Positions 48,409 through 57,924 are shown, counted from the first letter of the stretch. The stretch is DNA of 64,000 nt from CAUZWH01 sp965247665 (GCA_965247665.1 CBDFHH010000003.1:601126-665125), one strand, 5' to 3'. Made by a program: numbers and translations. Notes: generated by a model not told the origin, from the letters alone.

Positions 48409-50730
48409 GTGAGTCGATTGGAGAAATACGGTATTGCGCAGCCGGTAACCCGCAAGGAGGATGACCGGTTGACGAGCGGGCGGGGCTGCTACGCCGACGA
48501 CGTTCACCTCGCCGATCAAGCCTATGGCTACGTTGTCCGCTCGCCTCACGCCCACGCCGAGATCGCCGCCATCGACGTCGAGGCTGCGCGAACCGCGCCG
48601 GGCGTGCTTTGCGTCCTGACCGGCGCCGACGCGGAGGCCGCCGGCTTCGGCCACATCCCATGCTATTACGCGCCCAAGAACCGCGACGGCAGCGACCCCA
48701 TCATCCCGCCCAACCCCCTGCTGAAGAAGGACCGCGTTCGTTGCGTCGGCGATCCGGTCGCGTTCGTCGTCGCCGATACGCCGGCCCAGGCGCGCGACGC
48801 CGCCGAACGCGTCGCCGTGGACTACCGGCCCCTCGCCGCCGTCGTCGACACGGAATCGGCTTGCGATGGCACCCAGGCCAGGGTCTGGGACCATGCGCCG
48901 GACAATGTCGCCGTCGATTTCGAAGCCGGCGACCGGGCTGCGTCCGACGCGGCGTTCGCCGCTGCGGCGCATGTCGCACGCATCGAACTCGTCAACAACC
49001 GCGTCGTGGTCGCCGCCATGGAGCCGCGTGCAGCGGTCGGATCGCACGATCCGGCAAGCGGCCGCTACACGCTCCACACCACCAGCCAGACCTCGCATTT
49101 CATCCGAAATATCCTGGCCAAGACCATCTTCGACATTCCCCTCGACCGGGTTCGCGTCATCACCAGAGATGTCGGCGGCGGGTTCGGCATGAAAGTGTTC
49201 TTCGGCGAATACCCGCTGGTGCTGTGGGCGTCGAAGCTGATCGGCAGGCCGGTGAAGTGGACGGCGACGCGAAGCGAGTCCTTCGTTTGCGACAGCCAGG
49301 GCCGCGACCACGTCACCCGGGCCGAGCTGGCACTCGATGCGGACGGGCGGTTCCTCGCCATCCGCGTCGATACCATCGCCAATATGGGTGCCTATCTCGG
49401 TACGTTTGGACCCAACGTGCCGGTCAAGCTGGTTTATACCGGCGTCTATGACGTTGCCGCCGTCCATATCCGGATCAAGGAAGTGTTCACCAACACAGTG
49501 CCGACCGACGCCTACCGCGGCGCGGGTCGGCCCGAGGCGACCTATGTGATCGAACGCCTGGTCGCGGCCGCGGCGCGTGAATTGGATCTGGACTCGGCCG
49601 AGCTGCGGCGGCGCAACTATGTGTTGCCGGAGGCGATGCCCTACACCACGCCCTTCGGCATGGTCTACGACAGCGGCGAGTTCGCCCGCAATATGGACGA
49701 TGCACTGTCCCGCGCCGCTGCAGCGTTTGCTTCGCGTCGGAGGGCGGCTCGCGAAGCCGGCAATCGCCGCGGGCTCGGGCTGGCCTACTACATCGACACC
49801 ACCGGTGGTCCCGTGGTCGCTTCCGAGGAGGCGACCATTCGTTACGAAGGCGATGGCAGGGTGATCGTGCTGTCGGGATGCCAAGCCAGCGGCCAGGGTC
49901 ACGAAACCGCTTATGCGCAGCTCGTCGTCGATCGGCTGGGGGTTGCGTTCGACAGCATCGACGTGCGTCAGGGCGACACCGACGAGATCCCCTTGGGCTA
50001 CGGCACCGGCGGTTCACGCTCGTTGATGGACGGTGGCGGCGCGATCCTGTGCGCGGTCGACGTGCTTGTCGAGAAGGGTCGCGAAACGGCCGCGCACGCG
50101 CTCGAAGTCGCGGCCGGCGACCTCGTTTTCGAGGGCGGCGATTATGTCGTCGTCGGCACCGACCGACGGATCGCTATCGCCGATGTCGCGAAGTTCGCCT
50201 CGCAGGGTGGCGAGCCGCTCGTCGGCGTCGGCAGTTTCGTTCCCGAAGCGATGTCCTACCCCAACGGCTGTCATATCTGCGAGGTCGAAATCGACATCGA
50301 AACCGGGCGCGTGACGGTCGAGCGTTACACGGTGGTCGACGACTTCGGCAACATCGTCAATCCGCTGCTGGTCGAGGGCCAGGTGCATGGCGGCGTGGTG
50401 CAGGGCATCGGTCAGGCCCTGTGGGAGCTCACCGCGTATGATGGCGAGTCCGGCCAGCTGCTCACCGGCACGTTCATGGATTACGGCATGCCGCGCGCCG
50501 ACGGCTTGCCGATGTTCGACGCCGGCTGGAACGAAATCCCCTGTCTTACCAATCCGCTCGGCGTGAAGGGCGCGGCCGAGGGCGGCACCGTCGGTGCGCT
50601 TGCGGCCGTGGTCAATGCGGTGGTGGATGCGCTTTCCGAGTTCGGCGTCTCCCATATCGATATGCCGACAACCGCGGAGAAGGTGTGGCGCGCCATTCGC
50701 CGCGGCAGCGTCCTCGCCGCAACCGAATGA
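48409..50730 (+). CDS. molybdenum hydroxylase large subunit, CoxL-like (unpartnered)
   Basis: A 773-residue large subunit starting at GTG 48409 (SRLEKYGIAQPVTRKEDDRLTSGRG). Molybdopterin loops are GGGFGMKVFFGEYPL and DAYRGAGRPEATYV; the C-terminal Glu region reads GVKGAAEGGTVGA in place of the usual GVGE-x-G, but the Glu is kept. It is more distant from the other two large subunits than they are from each other. No small or FAD subunit gene is adjacent, so it must borrow partners from one of the other clusters or is incomplete. A VOC dioxygenase gene follows. Confidence 0.9.
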   Translation: MSRLEKYGIAQPVTRKEDDRLTSGRGCYADDVHLADQAYGYVVRSPHAHAEIAAIDVEAARTAPGVLCVLTGADAEAAGFGHIPCYYAPKNRDGSDPIIPPNPLLKKDRVRCVGDPVAFVVADTPAQARDAAERVAVDYRPLAAVVDTESACDGTQARVWDHAPDNVAVDFEAGDRAASDAAFAAAAHVARIELVNNRVVVAAMEPRAAVGSHDPASGRYTLHTTSQTSHFIRNILAKTIFDIPLDRVRVITRDVGGGFGMKVFFGEYPLVLWASKLIGRPVKWTATRSESFVCDSQGRDHVTRAELALDADGRFLAIRVDTIANMGAYLGTFGPNVPVKLVYTGVYDVAAVHIRIKEVFTNTVPTDAYRGAGRPEATYVIERLVAAAARELDLDSAELRRRNYVLPEAMPYTTPFGMVYDSGEFARNMDDALSRAAAAFASRRRAAREAGNRRGLGLAYYIDTTGGPVVASEEATIRYEGDGRVIVLSGCQASGQGHETAYAQLVVDRLGVAFDSIDVRQGDTDEIPLGYGTGGSRSLMDGGGAILCAVDVLVEKGRETAAHALEVAAGDLVFEGGDYVVVGTDRRIAIADVAKFASQGGEPLVGVGSFVPEAMSYPNGCHICEVEIDIETGRVTVERYTVVDDFGNIVNPLLVEGQVHGGVVQGIGQALWELTAYDGESGQLLTGTFMDYGMPRADGLPMFDAGWNEIPCLTNPLGVKGAAEGGTVGALAAVVNAVVDALSEFGVSHIDMPTTAEKVWRAIRRGSVLAATE

Positions 50731-50791
50731 ACGGATTTGTTTTGTACGGACGCGCTATTGAGTAATGATGCGGGGCAAACAGGAGTGCACC

Positions 50792-51811
50792 ATGAGCGTT
50801 CAAACGATCGACATTGCGGCCGACGGCATGCCCGGCGTTCGATTTGCGCCGCGTCGTCTCGGCCACACCAACATGTTCGTCGGCGATCTCGACGCCTCGC
50901 TGGCGTTCTATAACGGGGTTGCCGGCTTCGAGGAGGTGTGCCGGACCCGGACCGGCGCCGGCTTCGTCTCCAACGGCAACACGCATCATGATCTCGGCCT
51001 GGTCCAGGTCACCGCCAAACCGCGATTGGGACGCGACGGCAAACCGCTGCCCTCGTCGAGCCGGGCGGCAAAGCCTGGGCTCAACCACCTCGGCTGGGAG
51101 CTCGAGTCGGAGACGCAAGTCGTCGACGCGTACAATCGCGCCGTCGAGGACGGCTACCCGATCCACCAATGCATCGACCACCAGCCGACCCGCAGCGTCT
51201 ACCTGTTCGATCCCGATGGACATCTGCACGAATTCTATTGCGACGTGGTCAAGGATTGGCGCGGCTGGTTCGCGTCACTCGATGGCAGCGCCTTTTCGGG
51301 CCAATGGGACCCGAATGCCGGCACGCCGTCCAGCGAACGCAACTACTGGGAGGATCCCGAGATCCGCCGCGTCGATAGCGCGCTGATTCCGGCCCGCTAC
51401 ATCACCCACGCCGTGCTGTTGACCCAGGATCATGCGGCGATGCTCGCTTTCTTCCGCAACGTTGCCGGCCTCGATCCGGTTTACCAGGCGGGCGACGGCT
51501 CGTTTACCTGTTTCGCCGGCAGCCACGCCGGGCACGCCTACTCGCTGGCGTTGTTGCGTCAGCCCGCCGGTTTGCGCCCCGCCGTTCACCACCATGCCTA
51601 CAAGGTCGCAGACGAAACCGATCTGGCGGCGGCCGAGGACGCGGTCGCCGATGCCGGAATCGAGATCGAAAGGCGCATCGACGCGCCATCGAAGCGAAGC
51701 TTCTACATTCGCGATCCCGACGGGTTCCGCTGCGAGTTTTACGTTTCACGGCAGGCGGATTTCGATTACGTCGAAGCATCGGCTCTCGAAGAGCGCCCCT
51801 ATCTGATCTAG
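50792..51811 (+). CDS. VOC-family extradiol ring-cleavage dioxygenase-like protein
   Basis: A 339-residue two-domain protein of the vicinal-oxygen-chelate fold. ATG at 50792 follows AGGAG by seven bases and is better than 50765. Domain 1: LGHTNMFVGDLDASLAFY and LFDPDGHLHEFYCDV. Domain 2: THAVLLTQDHAAMLAFF, VHHHAYKV and IRDPDGFRCEFYVS. The His...His...Glu iron triad of type I extradiol enzymes is matched in domain 2 (H of THAVL, H of HHHAY, E of CEFYV). A catechol-type substrate is likely. A strong hairpin follows. Confidence 0.85.
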   Translation: MSVQTIDIAADGMPGVRFAPRRLGHTNMFVGDLDASLAFYNGVAGFEEVCRTRTGAGFVSNGNTHHDLGLVQVTAKPRLGRDGKPLPSSSRAAKPGLNHLGWELESETQVVDAYNRAVEDGYPIHQCIDHQPTRSVYLFDPDGHLHEFYCDVVKDWRGWFASLDGSAFSGQWDPNAGTPSSERNYWEDPEIRRVDSALIPARYITHAVLLTQDHAAMLAFFRNVAGLDPVYQAGDGSFTCFAGSHAGHAYSLALLRQPAGLRPAVHHHAYKVADETDLAAAEDAVADAGIEIERRIDAPSKRSFYIRDPDGFRCEFYVSRQADFDYVEASALEERPYLI

Positions 51812-51853
51812 AAGCTATCGTTACGACGCCGCGCCCGGTTGGCGGGCGCCGCC

Positions 51854-51880
51854 GATCCCATCATGAGGGATGATGGGATC
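51854..51880. terminator. perfect hairpin after the VOC dioxygenase gene
   Basis: The arms gatcccatcat and atgatgggatc (11 bases, perfect) flank the loop gaggg. It lies 43 bases after the stop codon. There is no T-run, so Rho-independent activity is uncertain. About 100-150 bases later the 11-mer gtgtccaagac occurs twice. Confidence 0.55.
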
Positions 51881-52044
51881 CTTGCTGCGCTCGACGTTTC
51901 CCCTGCGGGCGAAAGATCATCCGACAGACAATCGGGCCGAACGCCGGCGCGCGGTTCTCAGGCGGCAGGAAGTGCAGAACAAATGTGTCCAAGACCCCCT
52001 GGCGGAAGTGTCCAAGACTTACATTATTCTCTTAAATCTCTCCG

Positions 52045-52600
52045 TTAAGAATTTGATTTCATTGATAGACACGCCATCCGCTTAACCGTGGCGACATCGA
52101 CCAGGCCGCCAGTCGGCACGTCGTCGCAAGTGTGCATGCCGACCACCCTGCCGAGGATCAGCGCGTAGGGATTGCCGAGGTTTGTCTTCGGCACATTGGC
52201 CGGCGGTTCGACCGTTCCGACATCGGTGCATTCGAGGTGGATGGGCGATTTCTCGACTCGAACCGGTTTGGCGAGGCGCGACGCCGCCATCTCCAAACCT
52301 GCCCGCTCTGCTTCATCGACATCGCGGTGGAAACGACCGGACGTGATGTTCGTCTTCTCGCGCAGTTCCGAGGTTACCAAATCAGCGACGAATTCGCCGC
52401 CTTCTCGATGTTTTCCGGGTGTCGGTGATGCCGCCGTCGATGGATTGACTGCCGGCGCCCGGCATCACCCGAGGCGGATCCAACGGGACGCCGTTGAAGA
52501 AGCTGAACGGCGCCAGGTTGGCAACCCCGTTTGCGTCGAAGGACGTTATTCGGCCGGTCGGCGGCGGCACGATATGGGCGAGCAGCGGGTCGTGCGGCAA
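52045..52600 (-). pseudogene. flavin reductase-like (DIM6/NTAB) gene, frameshifted
   Basis: The first frame, from 52600, encodes TGRITSFDANGVANLAPFSFFNGV, the FMN-binding start of the flavin-reductase-like family. Near 52420 the homology moves to another frame that continues GGEFVADLVTSELREKTNITSGRFHRDVDEAERAGLEMAASRLAKPVRV...LILGRVVGMHT. A single frameshift therefore splits an otherwise recognisable gene. If intact it would use flavin to reduce or transfer electrons, possibly to an oxygenase. It could be a sequencing error. Confidence 0.75.
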
Positions 52601-52655
52601 TCCGTACCGGTCGCTCCCGGTCTCTTAAAACGCTCGATGCGTCCGCTCGAGAACG

Positions 52656-53336
52656 CTAGCCCAGGTGGTCGGCGAACAACGACAGCGTGCGTTCATGCGC
52701 CTCGCCGGCCGCTACCGGATCGTAGAATTCCGCTGCGTCGTCGTTGTTGAAGGCATGGTTCGCGTCGTAAACAAACACTTCGACACCGGCATGTCTCTCG
52801 CGGATCGCCGCGGGCACCGACGAAGGAATCCCCGTGTCGCGGGCACCGAAATGGCAGATCGTCGGGCAGCGCGGCGTTTCGTCGAGGTAGGCCCCGGTTA
52901 TTTGGCCGTAATAGCAGGATGCGCAATCAACCCCCACCCGACAGGCCGCGAGCCACGAGATAAGCCCACCATAGCAATAGCCGGTAATGCCGACCCTGCC
53001 GTCGGCCGCGAGGTGATCGACGGCGGCTTCGACGTCGCGCATGGTTTCGTCGAGCCGTGCCGGGTGCAGCGCGCCGTAGATCTCGTAAGCTTTTTCGCGC
53101 TCATCGAGTATGTCGTAGTCGAGATCGATACCGCGTTCGATGCGATCGAACAGGGCCGGGGCGAGCGCACGATAGCCGGCTTGAGCGTAGCGGTCGCACA
53201 TGTTTCTGATATGCCGGTTGACCCCCATGATTTCTTGGATCACGACCAGCCGGCCGCGCGGCGCGCCTCCGGGCTCGGCTTGGTAGGCGGCGAAGCGATG
53301 GCCGTCGACCGCGACGAGATCGATGAAACCGCTCAC
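52656..53336 (-). CDS. dienelactone hydrolase family protein
   Basis: A 226-residue alpha/beta hydrolase. The Cys-type nucleophile elbow GYCYGG, the Asp in FGARDTGIP and the His in DANHAFNND form the dienelactone-hydrolase triad. The conserved Glu-containing VIQEIMGVN is present. The open frame extends to 53741 over the Rieske gene, but GTG at 53336 (VSGFIDLVAVDGH) matches the family length. It lies 27 bases after the Rieske stop, so it is co-transcribed. Such enzymes open lactones after intradiol or chlorocatechol cleavage. Confidence 0.88.
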   Translation of the reverse strand: MSGFIDLVAVDGHRFAAYQAEPGGAPRGRLVVIQEIMGVNRHIRNMCDRYAQAGYRALAPALFDRIERGIDLDYDILDEREKAYEIYGALHPARLDETMRDVEAAVDHLAADGRVGITGYCYGGLISWLAACRVGVDCASCYYGQITGAYLDETPRCPTICHFGARDTGIPSSVPAAIRERHAGVEVFVYDANHAFNNDDAAEFYDPVAAGEAHERTLSLFADHLG

Positions 53337-53362
53337 CGCCGTAACCCCGGGGACGCCGGCGC

Positions 53363-54502
53363 TCAGCCCCACAGCCGCTCGGCGTGACGGTTTATGAGGT
53401 GGTGGATGTTGGTCTCGATCCGAGCCATGCGGCCGGGTACGAACAAGGCGCTGCTCATTGCGTTTTGCAGCGAGATCACCATCGTTCGATCCTCCTCGAC
53501 CGTCTTGATCGACAGGGCGCGATAGTCGTCGACGCGCTCGGCGAAGTCGGGCAGGTCGAAGAATTCGGGTGGGAACAGGATGTTGATAATGAAGCGGCAC
53601 TTGTCGATGCCGATCGGCCAGTAGGTCAGCACCTCGACATTGTCGATATAGGTGAAGGTCTGGAAGTTGGGCGCCATGAAACCGGCGCCGGCGTGGGTTT
53701 CCGGTTCGTCCTGCAACCACGGGATCTTGCGTCCGAACCAAGTGTTGCCGCCACCGCGCGGCGTGTGGTCGTAGAACATCCGGTAGCCGCCATCCGGTCG
53801 CAGATCGATATCGAGTTCGCGGGTGTCAACGCCCACCCCCAGCGTGTCCTTGTGCAGCGTGTTGATGTGGTAATTGTCCATCGCGTTCTCGACCACCAGC
53901 TTCCAGTTGCAGTCGAAATCGAACTGGATCTTGGTCGCCAGCTTCAGCTCGCCGAAGCGGTAGAAGCCGAAATCCTCCTCAAACGCGGCGACGAACTGCG
54001 CCAGGGGAATGCAGTCGGGGTCGAAATTGACGAACACCCAACCCTGCCAGACGTCGAGCGCGATCGGCGTCAGCCGGCAGGTCTGCGGATCGAAGCCTTC
54101 CACCTCCTTCATGTAGGGCGCCCCGACCAGCCTGCCCTGCAGATCGTAAAGCCAGCCATGGTAGGGGCAGCTGAACTCCTCCGTGTTGCCGGAACCGCTG
54201 GCCACCTCGACGCCGCGGTGCTTGCAGACGTTGGCAAACGCATTGAGGCCGCCGCTCTTGTCGCGGGTGACGACGAGCGGCTCCTCCATGATACGCAGCG
54301 CCATGAAATCGCCCGCCTTCTCGAGCTCTTCGCTGCGCGCGACGCACAGCCAGTCCTTCATGAAGACGCGCTCCTTTTCGAGCGCGTAGATATCGGGCGA
54401 GCTGTAGAAGTCGCCGGGCACGTGGCTGACCTCGGTCGTCGGCTTGTTTCTGAGGTCGGCATACGCGGTGCCGACCGGGAGATCGATTTCGGCAATCGCC
54501 AT
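53363..54502 (-). CDS. Rieske oxygenase alpha subunit (third type, copy 5)
   Basis: A 379-residue oxygenase starting MAIAEIDLPVGTAYADLRN at 54502. Rieske ligands C93-x-H95 (NVCKHRGVEV) and C112-x2-H115 (CPYHGWLYD). The iron site is in NAMDNYHINTLHKD. It differs from both other groups in the window. It is coupled to the dienelactone hydrolase gene. The longer frame to 54667 is not supported. Confidence 0.9.
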   Translation of the reverse strand: MAIAEIDLPVGTAYADLRNKPTTEVSHVPGDFYSSPDIYALEKERVFMKDWLCVARSEELEKAGDFMALRIMEEPLVVTRDKSGGLNAFANVCKHRGVEVASGSGNTEEFSCPYHGWLYDLQGRLVGAPYMKEVEGFDPQTCRLTPIALDVWQGWVFVNFDPDCIPLAQFVAAFEEDFGFYRFGELKLATKIQFDFDCNWKLVVENAMDNYHINTLHKDTLGVGVDTRELDIDLRPDGGYRMFYDHTPRGGGNTWFGRKIPWLQDEPETHAGAGFMAPNFQTFTYIDNVEVLTYWPIGIDKCRFIINILFPPEFFDLPDFAERVDDYRALSIKTVEEDRTMVISLQNAMSSALFVPGRMARIETNIHHLINRHAERLWG

Positions 54503-54669
54503 CGTCGCGGCTCCGGGTTTCCGTTGGCGGATCGAGTTTAGCACGGGCGCCACCCTGCCCGGTCGGCTTATTGGTCCTTGCCGGGCTCGTCCCGGTCGAG
54601 CTACGGGGCGCAAGCGGAGCAGCAACCCCGAGGAGGTGAACCCCGCTCCATGATCGGTGCGGCACAAAA

Positions 54670-54744
54670 ATGTCGGACCGCCCAGGATCGGCGGAGGACC
54701 AACCTCTGCTCGACGTGGGCAACCTCAGCGTCTCCTTCGAGACG
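54670..54744 (+). pseudogene. possible N-terminal scrap of an Opp/Dpp-type ABC ATPase gene
   Basis: The plus strand translates MSDRPGSAEDQPLLDVGNLSVSFET, which resembles the beginning of oligopeptide-importer ATPases (LL-x-V-x-NLSVSF). Homology stops before Walker A, where the sequence joins the end of the next gene. It is a fragment at best. Confidence 0.35.
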
Positions 54745-54779
54745 GTGGCGATCATGCAGCTCCTGGGGCGCATCGAAGT

Positions 54780-56624
54780 TCAACCGGCGACTCGACCGGC
54801 GTTTGCGGCAGCAATCTCCTGCGGCGCGGCATCGGCGGCGTGCCGGTCCCGTCGCTCCGCCCGCAACGCGCGCGTCGCCGCGTCGTCGACCGCCAGGGTC
54901 TCGTCGTCGGCCGAGCCGGTCAACACCACGCCGTAGGTCTCGCGCGCACGCGCAACCGTCTCCCACTTGCGCAGCACGTCGCTCAGCACCCGCTCCGGCT
55001 CGCGCGTCAGCGGGTCGCCATAGCCGCCACCCCCGGCATTGAGGAACCGTGCCTTCTCGCCGAGCGCGAGGTCGAATTGGGTGAGAGCGGGCATCTTCTC
55101 GGCGTCACCATCGGCGCGAATGCGGAAATGCGACGCCGCCTGGCCGTTCTCGCCGCCGCGCACGCCCTGCGCCGGATGCACCTGGCTGTCGGAGGCGATC
55201 ACCAACGTGATCGGATCGCGGCGCGGCCCGTAGACCACCTCGGCGGGCGGCGAACCGCGGCGGCGTCCGGCACCGCCCGAGCCCGGCCGCAGGCGCTGAC
55301 ATTCGATCAGGATCGGGTGCGTCAACTCGATCAATTCGACGCTCTCGCGGTAAACCATACCGGCGGCGCCGGGAATGCCGTAGGTCACCCAACCGTCCGC
55401 CCGCGAACTGGCCGGACCGCCGGTGACGTTGAGCGCGACCTGGTTGATGAACGGCTTGCCGCCGCGGCGGAACTCCGGCCCCGATACCACCGCACTCATG
55501 CCGGTGCCGCCGTGCGCCACGCCGTGGCCGTCGCCCAGCGTGGCGAAGCCGGCCTGGATCACGTTGATCAAACGTTCGCCGATGTTGGTGGTCGCCAGCG
55601 AGCAAGAATGGGGGAATTTCGGCTTGCCCACCGCGCTACCCTCGCGGATGTGAACGCGGATGCGGCGGAACGACCCGGCGTTGCGCGGTAATCCCGGATC
55701 CACCTCGAGACAGTTGAGGATGCCGATCAGCGCGTGGTTGCGTACGCACGCCTCGGACAGGTTGAGGCCGCAGGGAATGTTGTCGATGTTATCGGTGAGG
55801 TCGACATCGATGTAGCCCGAGTCGGGATCGATATCGATGGCGGCATTGATCGGAATGGCATCGGGCAACAGCGGCGGGACCGGATCGTGCGTGCCCGACG
55901 CCGCCACGTGCGCCTTGGGCAGCTTGCGGATCGCCTGCTCGATACGCCGCTCGGAATAATCCAGCCACTGCTCGATGAACGCCTTGATCGTCGCCACGCC
56001 GTATTTGGCGCACAGTTCTTTAAGCCGGCGCTCGCCGATCCGTGCCGCGCCCAGCGTCGCCAGGAAGTCGCCGTACCATCGGTCGGGAACGCGGATCCGC
56101 GCGCGGCACATGCGGATGATGTCGTCGATCATCTCGAAGTCGCGTTGCACCCGCACGCACGGGAAGATCAACGCGCCTTCCTCGTATACGTCCTTGGCCG
56201 AGGCGTGATAGGTCGACGGCACCGAGTTGCCGATGTCGGCCTGATGCGATTTGGCGCAGGTCGTGAACAGGTGCTCGCCGTCGATGAATATCGGGATCAG
56301 GATCGTGTGGTCGGCGGCGTGGGTATTGCCGAGATAGGGATCGTTGTGCAGGAACGCGTCGCCGTCGGCGAGGTCGTGGTGCAGGTCGCACATCGACCGG
56401 GTCTGGATGTGCGAGCCCAACACGTGCACCGGGATTCCGTCGGTCGCGGTCAATAGCCGGTTGTCGTCGGTGACGACCGTGCACGAGAAATCGCGCACGC
56501 TGGCGATCACCGTCGAGCGGCCGCTGCGCAGAAGCGTGTTGGACATCTCGCGCACGATCGCATCGATCCGATTGGCGATCACCGACACCGTCATCGGGTC
56601 GAGCGTCCGGTCCCGCTCGCTCAT
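54780..56624 (-). CDS. hydantoinase B / oxoprolinase-type subunit (HyuB)
   Basis: A 614-residue B subunit of an ATP-dependent hydantoinase, oxoprolinase or acetone-carboxylase-like enzyme. Family marks are DPMTVSVIANRIDAIVREM, FSCTVVTDD, GDAFLHNDPYLGNTHAADHTILIPIF, CAKSHQADIG and GGGGYGDPLTREPERVLSDV near the end. ATG at 56624 overlaps the stop of the A-subunit remnant upstream, showing that both were once coupled. Only the tail of that A subunit remains here, so HyuB is probably an orphan. A piece of this gene is duplicated at 59873-60134. Confidence 0.9.
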   Translation of the reverse strand: MSERDRTLDPMTVSVIANRIDAIVREMSNTLLRSGRSTVIASVRDFSCTVVTDDNRLLTATDGIPVHVLGSHIQTRSMCDLHHDLADGDAFLHNDPYLGNTHAADHTILIPIFIDGEHLFTTCAKSHQADIGNSVPSTYHASAKDVYEEGALIFPCVRVQRDFEMIDDIIRMCRARIRVPDRWYGDFLATLGAARIGERRLKELCAKYGVATIKAFIEQWLDYSERRIEQAIRKLPKAHVAASGTHDPVPPLLPDAIPINAAIDIDPDSGYIDVDLTDNIDNIPCGLNLSEACVRNHALIGILNCLEVDPGLPRNAGSFRRIRVHIREGSAVGKPKFPHSCSLATTNIGERLINVIQAGFATLGDGHGVAHGGTGMSAVVSGPEFRRGGKPFINQVALNVTGGPASSRADGWVTYGIPGAAGMVYRESVELIELTHPILIECQRLRPGSGGAGRRRGSPPAEVVYGPRRDPITLVIASDSQVHPAQGVRGGENGQAASHFRIRADGDAEKMPALTQFDLALGEKARFLNAGGGGYGDPLTREPERVLSDVLRKWETVARARETYGVVLTGSADDETLAVDDAATRALRAERRDRHAADAAPQEIAAANAGRVAG

Positions 56625-56767
56625 GCCGCCCCCACTTCGCATGGATGGTTGGTCGCGCCGCTATTGCGCGCGCGCAGGCCAGGATACACGACAAGCATGG
56701 TGGTCGGCTCCTCGACGAGAGCCGCGCCGGTCGGCACGCCCGGCGGACCGGCTGCGGACCGCGGCAC
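56621..56767 (-). pseudogene. C-terminal remnant of hydantoinase A / oxoprolinase subunit (HyuA)
   Basis: The last 48 codons of a HyuA-type gene survive: GAALVEEPTTMLVVYPGLRARNSGA matches the conserved HyuA tail (ALVEEPTT-x-VVYPG). They end in TGA overlapping the HyuB ATG. The remainder is missing, and a complete Rieske gene ends nine bases upstream. This shows a deletion or replacement of almost the whole HyuA gene. Confidence 0.75.
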
Positions 56768-56775
56768 CTCGAAGG

Positions 56776-57924
56776 CTACGCGTAGTTCGGGCCGTTCAGC
56801 GCTTCCCACACCAGTTTGTCGAAGTGGTGGGTCGCGTGCTCGCTGCGCCACGAGTGCGCGGCGTCGACCATCAGGCGACCCTGCTTGTAGCCGCGCGAGC
56901 GCACGCCGACCTGCTGGCGTTCCATCGCTGCGGTGTCTTGCGGGAACACGTAATCGCGCAGCGTGTCCATCTGGTGGACACTTTCCTCAGACGGTTCACC
57001 GGGAAAGAAATTGATGACTTCAACCCGTACCGTTTGCGGGCTGGTCGGGATCGCGGGAACGAGGCTCAGATTGGCGGGGCCGGGTTGGCCGAGGATCAGG
57101 TAGTTCGGCCACAGATACCAGACGTGGTTGTCCTTGAGGGTGTCGGTGTCCTTCGAGCGCATGGTGTGCCGGTTGTACTCGCCCATCGCCTGATCGTCGA
57201 TATAGGTGATATGCGATTGCCACCAGTCGTACTCCCACGTTGTGCGCCTGCTCATGTCGAAAGCTTGCACGGCTTCGGGATGGATGTACGGAGCGTGGTA
57301 GGCCTCGAGCTGATCGAGGCAGAACTTCCAATTGCATTCAAGCGGGAAGACGTCGGTCCGTACGTGCTTGAACGATGCCGCATCCGGCATGTAGCCGAGG
57401 ATTTCATCCTCGAGGGCGCCCACCATCTCGCGCATCGAACGCGCTTCGGGATCGAGATTGACGAATGCCATGTTGAGGAATGCTTCAACACGAATTTCAG
57501 CGAGGCCGAAATCTTCGTGCCGGAAACCGGCCACATTCTCGGCGTTGCCGGCCGCCTTGAGCGCACCGGTGGTGTCGTAGGACCAGGCGTGGAAGGGACA
57601 GGTAATGATGGTCTTGTTGCCTTTGCCCTCGGCGAGGATGTGACCGCGGTGCATGCAGACGTTGTAGAAGGCTCGCAGTTCCCCATCCCTGGCTCGCAGC
57701 ACCAGGATCTGCTGATCGAAGATCCGGCTGGTGACGTAGTCGCCGGGCTGTTGAAGATCTTCGAGCGCGCCGGCGTATTGCCACGACTTGAAGAAGATCT
57801 CTTCCTTTTCGCGCTCGTAAATGTCGGGAGCGCGGTAGTAGTGCGACGGCAATGTCGCCGAGCACTCGGCCACCGGGTGAAACTTCCCGGTCGGCTTCAG
57901 CGGTTTGGCAGCGTCGGATGCCAT
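56776..57924 (-). CDS. Rieske oxygenase alpha subunit (second type, copy 6)
   Basis: A 382-residue oxygenase. ATG at 57924 has a GAAAGAGG ribosome site. Rieske ligands C90-x-H92 (YNVCMHRGHI) and C109-x2-H112 (CPFHAW); iron site DQLEAYHAPYIHP. It is the paralogue of 47041-48195. It ends next to the HyuA scrap, so its arrival likely removed HyuA. The 279 bases upstream, to the aminotransferase gene, hold no recognised gene. Confidence 0.9.
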   Translation of the reverse strand: MASDAAKPLKPTGKFHPVAECSATLPSHYYRAPDIYEREKEEIFFKSWQYAGALEDLQQPGDYVTSRIFDQQILVLRARDGELRAFYNVCMHRGHILAEGKGNKTIITCPFHAWSYDTTGALKAAGNAENVAGFRHEDFGLAEIRVEAFLNMAFVNLDPEARSMREMVGALEDEILGYMPDAASFKHVRTDVFPLECNWKFCLDQLEAYHAPYIHPEAVQAFDMSRRTTWEYDWWQSHITYIDDQAMGEYNRHTMRSKDTDTLKDNHVWYLWPNYLILGQPGPANLSLVPAIPTSPQTVRVEVINFFPGEPSEESVHQMDTLRDYVFPQDTAAMERQQVGVRSRGYKQGRLMVDAAHSWRSEHATHHFDKLVWEALNGPNYA

